A stretch of 64,000 nucleotides of DNA from Dendrophyllia cribrosa (GCA_024195265.1 JAJLRJ010000006.1:21676023-21740022); one strand, 5' to 3'. Positions 32,377 to 47,300 are shown, numbered from the stretch's first letter. Program-made: numbers and translations. The notes: generated by a model not told the origin, from the sequence alone.

Positions 32377-35300
32377 CTAGAAGAAAACCACAGACAATGG
32401 TCAAGCTTTTTCAAAGGGAAGTAAAATATCAATGACATGTAAAATTTTTTCGGCCTTCCGGGGGGAGAAGTGGGGAAAGGCGGGGAAGAGGGGAGACTGG
32501 GGGGTGACCCGGGCCTCTCCCCTGGATCCGCAACTTCACAAATGCATTTAACGCAGCAGTATTAAATTTCAAGCTAATTCGTGTAAACAGAAACGCCAAA
32601 AAATTTCACATCTTATAACAAGTTTCCGAAGGATAAAAAGGAAAAAAAATTGAAAGGGCCAAAATAAAAACCATTTTAAATAAGTACTTCCCCATTTACT
32701 GAAACATGCCTTACTGGAGGAAAACACTGATATTGTATTAGAAAAATTGTCGGCAAAAGGCCTGCAAAATGTAAGCGGAGGTTTATTTTCCCCTTGTCAC
32801 ATGTGTGGTACAGGTGTGGAAACAACTTAAATGTCAGTCTTGATATATGACAATAACTCTCGTACCTTGATTATATGCCAGTTCAACAGTTCTGAAGAAA
32901 ACAGTATTCCTAGCAGTTAAAAGAGGATCTTTAGCCGGAAGGGATGACCAACTGAAAACAAAAAAATAATATTTATGTTATGTTATTCCACTGATGTAGC
33001 TATCCATTGGTCAAGATTGGTTTCTATTACAAGTATCGACATGATTCGTACAGTAAACACCCATATAAAAGAACCTGTGGTTTTCTGTTTCAGTCTGATG
33101 CGTTTCTCATATATGGAATGCGTAGTGAGAAATCAGCCTGTAGAGTTTCTTAAAATTGTTTCTGGAAATGTGGTACAGAATGTACTGATAATTTGCATTA
33201 ATCAGTGAATGATTGACTCTGACAGGTCTAATTATCACATTAAACACTTATTAATCAACTACTGTATAATGAATAAATAAAATGCATTACAATATGTAAC
33301 ACAGCCTGTTTAAACCTTTCTGATAAATTCATGCTAAGCTGTACTGCGAGTAAATGTAAGTAAATAAAATCTGATAATTAAGTTAAATATTATTTGAAAC
33401 TACACATTGTGTGTTTGTAATAATCCAGCACACATACTTGGATCTGCCCCAGTGTTGTCTAATCTGAAGTAATTTTTCGTACAAGAACCTGCATCATTTG
33501 TCAGGCTGAATTGGTTCTTATGCATTAAGTGCTTTATTGGCCAAACCTCAGCCTGAGTTTCTTAATCCACTGTTCCTTTTATGCGGGTGTTTGCTGTAGT
33601 TAATAGAGAGTAAGAAAATAATGGCTATTTGCAGTCTTTCGAGATCGTCCGAGTTAGTGTAGCTTTAAACGACAGTCATGGTCAACAACAACAGCTCTTT
33701 GCAGAACTACACCAACCCGGAGCAAACATTCGACAAACTCCTGATACGGTTGGCTTCAAACTATTTATTAAATGGCTTTCTGTGCAGTATTTTATTCATT
33801 CTTACTCGTCTCTAAGAAGAGCTTTGCACCAGATGTGAAGCTTGAGTGCTGCAGCATCTAAGTCATAACGGTCAGTCTATTGAAATACAAACATCATGTT
33901 ACAATAAACGATTGATTTATACACTGAGACTAGGAACTTACAAAGAAAGTGAGATCCCACCATCGCTGTTGTGTGTTAACAGGCTTTCATTCGAGAAGAA
34001 AAGAAAAAAAAAAGGAAAACTAGACATGATTACCGTTGTAGCTAGATGAAGAATATCAAGAGCTCTTTTGAAATCGTACTCGTTTGCTCCTGGGTTTTCA
34101 TTTCCAACATGTAACTGCAATAATATAAAAACACGTATCAGCAGCGGTAATAAGTGGATCATTCAGGTTTATCACATTTTTGGTTCATTTTTTTGTGTTA
34201 TGGTAAAGGGTCCAAGCAAAGGTTGGTCCAAGCGTAACCAGTTTAGGACTGTTCGGGCCTGCTTTGCCCTGTGGGCGTTTCAGAAACTTGATCCAAGTTT
34301 TGTAGTAAAGAATATATAAGGAAATATAATATAGATTATATATTATAGGAAAAAACATGGACTCTACCTCAATCAGTTGAGAAGGTTGGAGAGGAGCCAT
34401 GCATTCAACATCTATACCAGCTTGCTAAAAGAAAGGAAAATAAAAGCGATTAAAAACACAAAAAGAAGTTTGAGGTTTCGTGTGGTAATTCTGACAGAAA
34501 CAAGTATATATGGATCCTATGACAACTGTTTCCTTGCAGGATACGAGTCAATTGTTGGCTCAAATATTTATCACATCACAGCTTTAAACAAGAAGTGACA
34601 TTAGGTGTCCAGCCTCTCAATCACACAACAGGATTTGTTTTCTCTAAATATATATACTTTTTCTTACAAAACAGTTTCATGGATAAAGAGTAATCACTAA
34701 GCATTTTTTTGGCGCTGACAACGTTCGTAAGTCTAGATAATTTTGAGCATTTCACAGAACTCAAGAGACCTGTTTCAGTTCTCTGTAATATCAGATGAAT
34801 GGAGACACATGAGGTATGTTGACCGCGGACTCGAAGTTGTTACCACTTACAGCAATTTGATTAGACGATGAAATGGTCCTCGCAGTGATCAATGCAATGA
34901 ATGTTATTACGATTTGAGCCTGAAATTTTTCTTTTTGAGGTTTTGGACGGGACTCGAACTTCAGTTGAACCTCCCGTAACCTCCCAAAAAGGAAAAACAA
35001 GGCGGTCGCTTACGGGAGGTGATCGCCTACGAGAGGTCAGACCACAGGGGTCTTAACTTTGAATCACGTGAACCTGAAGTAACTTCAATATACAAAGCAG
35101 TTAGAGTTGTACTGTAACGCATAAGTCAACTTCCGTCTGCAGGGACATCGAAATATGGGCGAGTGGTCGCTACCGGGGATTAATCAAAGGCTCCTAAGAG
35201 CCAACCCGTGAATAAGAAATGCTAACACGCAACGCAATATTTCGGTAAGCTTATGTTTTCACACTGACTGGGTTCGATATTTTTTTAAAAAAATTAACCG

Positions 35301-38300
35301 TACGGATTTTTGACGAACGCAGAAAAAAAGGAAATCACTTTCATAATGTCCAGTCAGGGCTCGAAATTAACGTTTTCATTCTGGAGCCAACTATCTTATA
35401 TAAAACACACTTTTAAATGTTACTTTGCATGCAAGAAAAATCATAGCTATAAAGAAAGAAACAGCAAAGGAAAGACTTACGAAAGTTAGCTACCAGTGTT
35501 CACAGTTGACATGTCTTTAGTGTTTGTTCTAGTTTTTCGAGATGCAGGTAAGCACAAAATGTTCCGAGTTCATAATTTTCATAACTAGAAAAACAAGGGT
35601 CCTTCACCCTTGCATTTACCTCTTCACAACATACCGTAAACACCGGCGTATATCATTTGAGGCTAAATTTCACAATTTATAAACTCAACGCTTGCGTTCG
35701 AGCGTTACGTGTTCGATGCGGACCTTTTTGCTCAATTTGATTTTTGGCCTCGGAGATGCTCTGTCAGCTCTGTGAGACAAACAAGACTAACTTTTCTACA
35801 TCATCTTAAGTTAAATAAGTTTTGCTCCACATTATACACCTCAAATAAAGGCTCAAAAAGTCTGGTCAACTTATATCACTGGAAAGTACGATTGATAAAC
35901 TATATGATTTGCAGAACTCAGCAGATGTTAATACCACAGATAAGCGGCACTCCAGATTTTGAGCAAATATTTTGGGCAAAAAAGTGTGGCTTATACGCCG
36001 GTGTATAAACTAAAAGATTTATTTTAGTGCAGACGTTTCCTTGTGGTTATCGGACAAAACGTGAGTCGCCAGCTGGCGACCAGTTCCGAAAATTTTTGGT
36101 CGCATTGGCGACCAGTAAGTCGCAATTTCGAGTCCTGCCAGTTCGAGGAAAAAAAGAAGATTCATGGACGTAAATTGAACCCAGGACTCCCGAGTGCACA
36201 TCCGGCGCCTTAGCCCACAAGGCCATCGAGGAACACATGCTCAATTGAGACTAAATTTTGTTATTTAAAGGTAGATACGCATCAAAACGCGTGTCTCGAT
36301 TCGAAAATCCTTTTAGATCGATTTTAATGTTACATTAAAGACTCCAAATGCGAAACATCTTTAAGCTTATTGTTGTTTATATTCGTGTACAACAAATTAG
36401 TTGTTATCGATGTTTTTGTTACGAAACGCATTTGTAACAAAGCATTGCGTCACTAAGTTTACAGCTGATGGAAGGAGTGAGCGAGTGAGTGCTCATTTGT
36501 ATATGTCTCTGTTATCGATAACCCGTTCATTACGCATGCGCGTATTCACGGGTTAAAAACAATAGAAAAATTCAAATTCCCAGCGTTGAAAGTGGTCGCG
36601 GTCGCTTACGAGAGGTTTGGACTATAGTGATTTTGACTGGAAAATATTTGGTATTTTGGAAAAGTGGTCGCTTAGGAGAGGTTTGGACTATAGTGATTTG
36701 ACTGGAAGAAATTTGGTATTTTGGAAAAGTGGTTGTTTAGAAGAGGTCGCACATGGAGATTCTACTGCATAACCTTCGCGTTGCCAGAGCGATGTTCTAC
36801 CAAGGCCTCATATGTTGTGAGTGGTCAATTGTGAGTTCATATCACCCGTAATAAGAATAAATGAGATGACAATGAATATATGAAAGAAATCATATCAATT
36901 GTAGTTAGCCACAAAATAAATAGAAATATTTTGCACGAAAAAGGTTAAGTTTGCCTTGTTTAATTCTTCATAAATTAAGCAGTTCTTAGAGTAAAACAAT
37001 GAAAAGTCTTTGTTGAGTTCTATTTCGTTAGCATCCACAATTACTGATCAAAAATTCATGACAGTGCTTCATAGGAGGCGTAACTATCTCTGTGCTTAAT
37101 GTTTAAAATCTTAGCGCGTGTACGCACATGTGGCATTTATCTATTGGCCTATGGCTTACACCCTAACTATCAAACCAAATCTTCATTTTTGATTAAAATG
37201 GAATTCAAAACCCTAACTACCATCTACAACTTGTGAAAAACAAATCTTCATTTTGATTCACCTGTAAAACTACAGATGGGAGTGTTTCCTGATGAAGTAT
37301 GATGTCTTGTTCGGTTATGATCTCTAAAACAAAATAGTAAATAAATTTCCATTAGATTAACAGTACCTCTATTGCTTACGCGGGTAGATTAAAATATGGG
37401 ATGAAAATAATTTCGCGCAAGCCAAGAGGTGTAGCACGTAAGTGTAGCCATCGCTGAGGGGAGGTGGGTGGGAAGACCAAAAAATCTCTCTTGCAAACCA
37501 CGTTGTGAGAGAATGGAAATCAAATCACGCTACTTTAAAATGCGAGGGAGTATTCCCTAGGGGCCTAGACCTCCCACAAGGATTAAGGTGCAATTATAAG
37601 CACCGCGTGAAGCCATTTCGGCGCAGAATTTCCGATGAGAATAGCCTGCACAACAGGTGCTATTGGAGTGTGCGAGCCCTCCCCTCGAGGGCCTCACGCT
37701 CCGCGCTCATTGCTCGCGCTTCACGCTCACGCACCCTAAAAGCGCTTGTTGTGCAGGGTAAAAGCAACATAACTTTGTCAATCATCTAAGGAGATTTTCA
37801 CAAGTTGAATCAACCAATGCCCAATTCCCTTAATAATTCGCCACTTGCCTTCCAGTTTGGCTTCATCGTTTTCTTCTGATGCTAAAAGAGCCAGCTTACT
37901 GAGACTCAAAAGCGTCTGTTAAACAAAACAAGATTACAGTTAGCGTGCAGCATGTTGTCGTTTGTTTGAATAACAAACTGCGTCACATCACCTTCTTCTT
38001 TCCCAAATAAGAAGCTTCCTTGATGGCTAAACTTTTTAATGTTTCATGTGCCTGAAAAAAAAAGTGAAGACAATGTATTATCAAGATTCGGCTACAAGTT
38101 CAACTGTGAATGGTTGTTGTATTTTTACCTGATAGAAAGATTTGGTATGGATCTCGTGCAACCAGCTGAGGTGATGATGGGAGGACAAAAAACGCGCTAA
38201 ATCCTCGTGCTGTGGTTCAGGTATGGTCATCAACTTATGCCGTTCTCCTAAACAAAACATAACTGGTATTATATTCATGAAACAGGAAAATGAAATACAA

Positions 38301-41300
38301 GCACGGTTTTAGTAAATAAAAACACCACTTCCTTTACTATCACCAAAAAGTCGCCACTACTATCGCCAACACAACCACGAAAAGAATCTTGTCAAATGAA
38401 CGAAGAATAAATTCCAGTTCCATTATTGATAACAGTCGAAAATAGAGGTTTCTAAGAGCTGCAACTCAACATTACGCTAATGCCTTATATTTTCGCAGGG
38501 TATAGGCGAATCTTTGCTGACGTCATTGTTTACATTTTGCTTCATTAGCATACGAATCTGCATAGAGAAGGCATCATGCTAAATACGAATTGACTTCAAA
38601 AGTTGAAAGAACTTGTTAAACTTAGTAATCCATGCAATTTTCAGCTTTTTTCATGCAATATTTAAGAAATATCTGCTATCAAAAACTGCAAAATTGTTTG
38701 TTGGCAAAAGCGCTAATGAGCCATACATTCTTTGTAAAATTTTGAGTCTTTAATACAGCATTGCATGAAGTGTATCTAGTAGATCGGGCTCAAATTTTCA
38801 GACAAAGCTAATTGTGCTATGCCCTTTCAATATTCAGAGTTGATTTTTTTGTAGGTAGGTTAGAAAACGTGGCGCATATGCTAAAGAGGCAAAAATGGTA
38901 AACCGAAAGATTCTCCTATAGAATATGCAAAAATCGCGCAAAATTGGCCGACTAAACTAAGAAAACTACAAAACCCCCAGCGCTCCAAAATAGAGGTAAA
39001 CCTGATTTTCACTAGCAAAATAAGCACAAGTATAAACATAAGCGGAAGCATAACAGTACTTATATCCAGTGAAAATGGGCCCGATATAAGCATAAGAGCA
39101 AGCATAACAGTGCTTATATCCAGTGAAAATGGGCCCAATATAAGCATAAGAGCAAGCATAACAGTGCTTATATCCAGTGAAAATGGGCCCGATATAAACA
39201 TAAGAGCAAGTATAACAGTGCTTATATCCAGTGAAAATGAGCCCGATATAAACATAAGAGCAAGTATAACAGTGCTTATATCCAGTGAAAATGGGCCCGA
39301 TATAAACATAAGAGCAAGCATACCAGTGCTTATATCCAGTGAAATTGGACCCGATATAAGCATAAGAGCAAGTATAACAGTGCTTATATCCAGTGAAAAT
39401 GGGCCCGATATAAACATAAGAGCAAGCATAACAGTGCTTATATCCAGTGAAAATGGGCCCGATATAAACATAAGAGCAAGTATAACAGTGCTTATATCCA
39501 GTGAAAATGGGCCCGATATAAACATAAGAGCAAGTATAACAGTGCTCATATCCAGTGAAAATGGGCCCGATATAAGCATAAGAGCAAGTATAACAGTGCT
39601 TATATCCAGTGAAAATGGGCCCGATATAAGCATAAGAGCAAGTATAACAGTGCTTATATCCAGTGAAAATGGGCCGGATATAAACATAAGAGCAAGCATA
39701 ACAGTGCTTATATCCAGTGAAAATGGGCCCGATATAAGCATAAGAGCAAGCATAACAGTGCTTTTATCCAGTAAAATGGGCCCGATATAAGCATAAGAGC
39801 AAGTATAACAGTGCTTATATCCAGTGAAAATGGGCCGGATATAAGCATAAGAGCAAGCATAACAGTGCTTATATCCAGTGAAAATGGGCCCGATATAAGC
39901 ATAAGAGCAAGTATAACAGTGCTTATATCCAGTAAAAATGGTCCCGATATAAACATAAGAGCAAGCATAACAGTGCTTATATCCAGTGAAAATGGGCCCG
40001 ATATAAACATAAGAGCAAGCATAACAGTGCTTATATCCAGTGAAAATGGGCCCGATATAAACATAAGCGGAAGCATAACAGTGCTTATATCTAGTGAAAA
40101 TGGGCCCGATATAAGCATAAGGATCAATCTTATACTTATATCAATGTTGGTTTTCACTTGACGCAAACTCTTATGCTTCTGCTTCTGCTTCTGCCTGTGC
40201 TTATGCCTTATGGGTATGTTTATGCTTCTACCTATGCCTATGCTGATGTCTTCCGCCTACGCCTACCGGTATGCTTCCGCCTATGCTTATGCTTGTGCCT
40301 ATGCCTGTGCTGATGCTTGTGCCTCTACCTATGCCTATGCTTTGCTTCCGCCTATGCCTATGCTTGTCTATGCCTATACTGATGCTTCCGCCAATGCCTA
40401 TGCCTAAAATTGCAGGGGTGGTGTAGTGGTGAGAGCACTCGCCTCCCACTAATGTGACCCGGGTTCGATCTTCGGACCCGGCGTCATATGTGGGTTGAGT
40501 TTATTGTTGGTTCTCTCCTTGCTCCGAGAGGTTTTTCTCCGGGTACTCCGGTTTTCCCCTCTCCTCAAAAACTAACATTCTAAATTCCAATTCGATCTGG
40601 AAAGAGGACCTGCATGAAAACCAGCTACGGCTGATGCGGCTTTCCTCTCTAAATATAGTTATTTATTTATTTATTTATTTATTTATGCTTCCGCCTATGC
40701 CTATGCTTCCACCTATGCCAATGCTTCTGTCTTTGCCTACGCTTATGCTTCCGCCTATGCCTGTGTTTCTGCCTATGCCTATGCTTCCGCCTACGCCTAT
40801 GCTTGTGCTAATGCTTCCACCTATGCCTATCCTTCCGTTTATGCTTATGCCTATGCTTCTGTTTATAAATCTGCTTCTGCTTCCCGTTATGCTCAGTTAT
40901 GCCTATGCTTCTGATTCTGCTTCCAGTTATGCTTTATGCCTATGCTTATGTCGCGAGTGAAAACCAGGCTTTAATTTTAAAACGCCAGGTGCAAAAAAGT
41001 AACAAGAAGCAAATCATCAATCGCTCAAGCTTTCAGTCATTGACAATCAAATCTGACTGCTTGTCGCCTGCAGAAAAATGCCGGTTTCTTCTTTGCTTGC
41101 CATCTTCTCAAGGAAACTGAGGTTACAAAGAAAAGTAGAATAACCCTATGGTAGGGTACATGGTAGCTACACTGTAATTTTTATGTTTCCTTCCTGTGGA
41201 TTTATTTTCGCGAACCTTTGCCCATGCGTGAAAACTAAAGGCAAAAGAATAGGATAGTTTAAACCCATGAGTGCATACTCAACCACAATGTCGTAAGTAC

Positions 41301-44300
41301 CTTTATCCATGTACCATTTAAATAGGTAGTCTGAAAAACCCTGAAGCAAAGAGACAGAACAATGTGTCAAAAAAGATAATATGGCCTTTCCATTTCTACA
41401 TTTTAAAAATCATTCACTACAACACATCGTACAGAGGATAACTTGATAAACTGTTTATTTTTAGTATTTTTTTTTACTGTTTATTTTTAGTAAAGATTCG
41501 CGGGAGTTTAATTTGTCGGCACTGTTTATACACCTTTCTGGAGACATGTTTTGTTTGAGGACAATTTAAAGCCCTGGCCAAACGGAAACACAAGTCAAGG
41601 CAAACTGGAAAATCATAACTTGGGTTGACTTGCGCTGGGTGGTCAAACATGGTGACACGCTGACTGGCAAGTACATGCAATTTTGCTCTGCCTTGTCCTG
41701 CGCGGTCATACTTGTAATTGTATGACCGTTTGTGTTGACTTACGCTGGGTGGTTAAACAGAGTGGCAAGCTGACTGGCAACTGTGATAGCGTTGTTGTGT
41801 TGTTATTATTTAAAATGGGTCACTTAGTGGAAAATAATAGTAGGAAGCTTAAAGCGGCATTGTAACGCAGATTTTGCTGTTTTGGTCAAAATACACTAAA
41901 TATATGACAAAGGACCTTTGCTCAATCATAAAATTGCTTTTAGAACACCAGGAAGATAATATCAAGTGATTTCTTCACTTCAATTTTTCCACGACACTTG
42001 GGAGAAACTTGAAAAAATTGGTTGTAATCCATTTCCATCCTGGCCATCCGCAGCCAAAGATAACGAATACTAGTTTCTGTGCACTGGTAGAGTATTTGTT
42101 AACAAAACTGGACCATTAAGGTTTCCATTGAAACAAATATGTTTTTTGGCTTTTGAAAGTGATACTAAAAATAACTGACACAGCCCCTTTAAGCAACGAT
42201 GACGGCAACGCCAAGGAAAACGTCACTCGAAAAAAGGATTCGCGCTGTTAAAAAAGTAAAAATGCATAAAAACGGCCATTGTCAACGTTTGAAATTCAAC
42301 CGGAAGCAAAACCTTATGCGTAAAAGGATAACATTTTTTACCTTGTTGCGCATTCATTTTTAAACGGCCAATCAAAACATTCAAACTTGTGTCCGTTACC
42401 AGAGCTACACGAGACGCAATGTAAAAAAAAAAAAAAAACCGTGGAGCTCTGGGGACGAGAATGGGCAAGTACATGCAACTTTGCTCTGCCTTGTCCTGCG
42501 CATGACCGTTTGTGTTGACTTGCGCTGCGTGACTAAACAGAGTGGCAAGCTGACTGGTAAGTTCATGTAAGTTTGCTCGGCCTAGTCCTGCGCGGTTATA
42601 CTTGTAAGTGCGTGACCATTTGTGTTGACTTGTGCTGGGTGGTTAAACAGAGTGGCAAGCTGACTGGCAAGTAACTGCAAGTTTGCACTGCCTTGTCCCG
42701 TGCGCTCATCCTTGTAATTGCGTGACCGTTTGTGTTGACTTGGGATAACTTGCGTTTGGTGGCCAAACGCCTACATGCGGAGAAATTTGAGCTCCATCAA
42801 AGTGTTCGCAAGTGAACCCAAGCCCTGGCCAACTTGCGATAACTTGCGTCCCCGTTTACCAGGGCTTAACATAAGGGTTAGAAGCAAGACTTCAAACAAT
42901 CAACCTTCCTCCCCAACAATCGGGTATGAAATTATTTCTGCTATTCTTTATTTCAATTATTTAGCATAGTTTTCTTTCAAGGTTGTACCTGCTGTGTAAA
43001 CTGAGTCATATACCGCTGTAAGGTGTCTTGATCACCGCTTGATTCACAAAGCTCAATCAAAACTCCAAAGTCATGGTACTTCTCTGCAAGGGATGCTGCA
43101 TGAGTCCGCTGACCTAGATGGACTGAGGAAATCAAGAATTGCTAACATCATTCACAGTTCTACTTTCCAAACTTCTGCCACTGAGCTGATAGTCACAGTG
43201 ACTATAGTCAATTTTGTGACTCTTAGAAGCAAAGTTATGAGATCATATCATGGCGTCATACTGCTGTCTACGTCATAAATGCCGGGCTAACTAATTAGGT
43301 TTTGATGTACGGTACCTAGCGGTAAAATAACAGCCCGTCTGTCTTGTTCATACTTCTGCCTCACTTCATCATACCGACTCTCCTTTCCAGGACATCTCCT
43401 GCGACACAAAGGCCACATATTTAAGAATTTCATTTATCTAGGAGCTTACACAGTCTAAAGAGCCAAAAAAGATACGATATTTACCTTAAAGACTGGAGCT
43501 GGTTAACATAACCATCTAATAACACATCCGCTAAATCAACCATGTGTTGAACAAGCAGCGACAAACTCTAAAAATCAAAACCCAATCAATGTAAGTAAAC
43601 CAGACCAAAACAGGAACAAATATTGCTTTGTAAACGCTGACTGTGTCCGTTTGGAGGTGGCATCTTCCACTCTGTTCATACCTGTTGATGCCGATCAAAT
43701 ATCTGACAACTGGAATTATGTTGTAAAATTACTTTAGCACAGCAGAACTAGATATTATTTATAGAGTGCGTAGAAACTCCGATGCGGCTATGCACAGTTT
43801 TATAAACACGACATACAGTTATGTTTTCCTTGTTCTATTTTCTCAGAAACAGGTGAAGGAGTACAAAGAAATGCAAGATTAACTAACTCATAACAACAGA
43901 CTTATCACAAACCCGTTGATCAGCCTGTGGGACTCCTCTCTCAGTTGTAAATGCCAACTAAAGTAAAGAGTAACATTCAATTAACATCACAATGGCTGAC
44001 AACCTTAAAGTGTACTTTCCAGGAAATCTCCCGTATAAACGTCGGTAAGCATCCACAAGCCTTCGAATTTAACTGTCAAAACTAGCAAGGTCTTAAATAG
44101 AGTAAGCGTGTACAAACAAAAAGAGAGAGTTGAGATTTTGTGATATTTCTTTCGATTTCTACGAGAATCCACTTTGAATCTGGCCAATAGAAAACTTGTT
44201 TCTATTTGAGTCACTGACGCATCACAGTCAGCTGCACAAAAAAGATTAAACCTTGCCAGTTTTGAATTTGAGAGCCAGCATCACACAGTCTACAACATTA

Positions 44301-47300
44301 GCACATGTACAACTCACCTGTTTTAAAAGAAATGATCTTATTCCACTGGGTCCTGCTGTCGCTAGGAAGTACAGAAATACAATGTTTAGACAGAGTATGT
44401 CACTCCACTCATAACTGAACAGTCAGATACTTACCAGTCCAGGACACAAGTTCAATGTTCAATTCATCTGATTCATTGGTTGGTTGATACAATGTGGAAT
44501 TTGTCTGTCGATAGTGCCAGGCCTCTTGCAGCATTTCCTATGCAAATACATGAAACATTGACATAGAGAGACAGTCCAATGTACACTAAGCAGTAACAGA
44601 CGCCACAACAAAACTCAGTCAAGTTATGTAAGGGTGTCAGGTTTTACCCCATGTTGCTGCAGACAAACACATAATGGGAATAAATCACAGGTAGCTACTG
44701 CATTAAACTGTCACCTAATTCAGTGCCAGTTTACAGACTTCTGACAGCTGGCCAACAGTCAACCAACAGGTAGCTAGCCTGCAGAAAAAGCGTTTTTTTT
44801 TTTCTCTTTTATTTTTGAGGCGAGCTTGCAAAGCCTGTTGCGAGTCACACACAAAAAAAGGCACAATTTTTTTTTCGCTGCTCTGCTGTGAATCCCCTGG
44901 TTAAAATGAAAACCGTGACAAGATACTTGTTAGCAACTTATTGGGCAACAGTAGAAAATCGTACAATGAGTGGAAACTAATGAATACACAGCTTACCTGC
45001 ATTATTGTATTTACTGCTAAAACTGTTGGAAGGGGAGATGAAGATGACTTCTGCTTTTCAAACATTCCTTCTTCACAATCCAGCAAACATTCAAAGATAT
45101 CAGAAATTTTAGAAACCTAGCAGAGAAAATTCACTTTTGTTATAAATCTTTTGTGTGAAAGGAAGCTCAGGGACTTAGACTGTTTTACTTATACTTCTAT
45201 TTTACTATACAAGTTATGCTGTTTTAAGCCTGGTTTTCACTAGTGACAAGCATAAGCATAAGCATAAGATTTGTCATTATGCTAATGCTTGCGCTTATGT
45301 TCCTAGTATAATCCAGGCTTTAATTTCCAGCTGATATAGTTTATTTGCATGTAAACTGCAGTACTGAGGCCATCCCATGCAGGTAAAATACTTTACCTTT
45401 TTCTCATGTATTCTCTTTGAAATCAGAAAAGGAAATAAAATCACTTACCTCCCTAAAAAACAAATCATGTTCAGTGAGCCCTCTGACTTGCAACTTCACT
45501 TGCCGTTTCTTAATAACAAGTGCAATACTTTCATCAACTACCTCCTGATACCTAGTACACAAAAAGCATCAAGTTATCAGTGACAAGTTTGCAGATTAAA
45601 AAGAAACAATAGTGAATACACAATTTAACTCTGTAAACAAGAACTCTTCAAGTAGTGAAGTCGGGCTTTAAGGGTCTTGTAAGCGCCCCTACGGTACGAG
45701 ATTTAATTCAATTGTTATGATTTGTTTTACAGTCGCTTTTCTGGTCACACAAGGTGATCCGTCATGTACATTACTACGTTATTTGAAACTTTAATCAGTC
45801 TTTTGCAATCATTCGTGCATGCAGGGTCAACTTTAACTTTCATTTATCTGTTGCTCGAAAAGAAAGAAAAGGAAATCGTTATCGAATGGAGTTCTCGCCA
45901 AATCCGGCAATAATGTAAGTTCCTTTTACTTGATATGTTTCGTTTCGTCATTAACCTTTTTCTTATGTTGTAAATAAATCCAATTCATCCATGAGCTTGA
46001 AGTTGCTTGTCAACTGATATGACATCACTAACACTTTGCCGCAGGTTACAAACCACTTGAAAAGAACAAGAAGCACGCAACCCAATTTCTAAGTCGGGCT
46101 TGACTGACTAATAAAACTACTTACATTTTATTGACATTGCATAAGGCCACAGCTGCACTGAGCTTTTCTGCGTGTTCACAGATCATATAACATGTTAATG
46201 ACGACTTGTCATTAGACTTCACAACACCAAGCTGTAAGGAACATATCACATAATAAAACATTTGTAGCTACATCATAAACATAGAACAAACTTAGAAGCT
46301 GTGAGCAACAAATCGCATAATATAACATTTGTAGCTACATCATAAACATGGAGCAAACATACAAGCTGTTAAATAAGATTCTTAATATTGAAGCCTATCC
46401 CCGGAAAGTACATTCTAAGTCACTTTTTTGTGCTAAAAATATTTTTTACACGAAAAAAACCCTGGCTTATCAAAATAGTGCTTGGTTCTAGGTGTTGATG
46501 TATTAAACTTTAAGATGTCCAATTAGTCTCAATAAACCAAAAAGTCTATAAAATGTATTTTATTGGTCTGAAAAATCACTTTGGACATAATCTTGCCTGA
46601 ACTGATACAAGATGGATACGCTTTGATATATTTACAGCTGCACTGGTCGTGGAGACTCAACAAAGACCATTTTCAGTAACACATCAATTTCTAGCATTAT
46701 GCTGTACATTAGTTAGCTGGCCTTACAAAATCACAAATGCATTACTGTATTCTAAAAATATTTCTGACCTTGTCCCACAAGCCAACACCCTTTAAAAAGT
46801 CAAGCATGAAGGAGTGAGCTTTTAACTTGTCTTCCAGTTGGTGCAGAATTATGAGTGAAGTTGAAGCTGATATACCACCTATTACAACAGTTATATTCTA
46901 TGTTAGCCTTAGTGTCACATTTTTATGCACTTTACTCCCCCCAACCCACAACCAACTGTGCTGAAACAAACTTGGGGCAGTAGAGAATAAAACATTAGGG
47001 TAAAAACGGCCAAAAGAAATTGAAGAGCTCGGAGCATAACAAACGTATGTGGCTTTTAAGGTCGTTTTTTTATTTTCCTCACTCAGATTTGTCCATTTTT
47101 TGGCAAGTGAACTACAAATTAATTGCAAAACATTGTTCGTTTTCGAGAATTAACGTATGCTGATAACAATTTTATGCTGATTTTTCACTTCTGATGGCCC
47201 AGTTTGGGCCTGTGCCGCTAAATCCCGCTTAAAGGCTGGTTTTCACTAGCGCATAAGCATAAGCACAAGCCAACATACGCAGACTCAGTAACATGTTGAT

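Larger units (their letters stand above)
34962..36767. mobile_element. Pogo-like element remnant in Nup133 intron
   Basis: Left CAGTTGAACCTCC and right GGAGATTCTACTG are diverged inverted ends of the same kind as 7641-8604. Subterminal GGTCGCTTACGGGAGGT and GGTCGCTTACGAGAGGTTTG repeats are present, with two 65-bp tandem units at 36600-36735. No TA duplication is evident. It carries a nested MITE (35636-36004) and a SINE head. Confidence 0.55.
38997..40973. mobile_element. Giant member of the TTTTCACTAG foldback family with expanded interior
   Basis: Left ACCTGATTTTCACTAGC and right GCGAGTGAAAACCAGGCTTT resemble the ends of the small elements at 45228 and 47233, which also contain AAGCATAAGC. 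Between them lie a 54-bp minisatellite, TATGCY-type repeats and a SINE. Interpretation as one element swollen by repeat expansion is an inference. Confidence 0.6.

Noticed and set aside
36168..36237. tRNA gene on the minus strand
   Set aside because: A- and B-box-like motifs are present but the acceptor and anticodon stems do not pair; a SINE head fits better.
38881..40166. Long frames on both strands (290, 226, 152 and 116 residues)
   Set aside because: They are readings of the 54-bp minisatellite; the hydrophobic minus-strand repeat looks membrane-like only by composition.
40430..40490. tRNA gene on the plus strand
   Set aside because: The tRNA-like head continues into a SINE body shared with 61953-62182 and ends in (ATTT)n.
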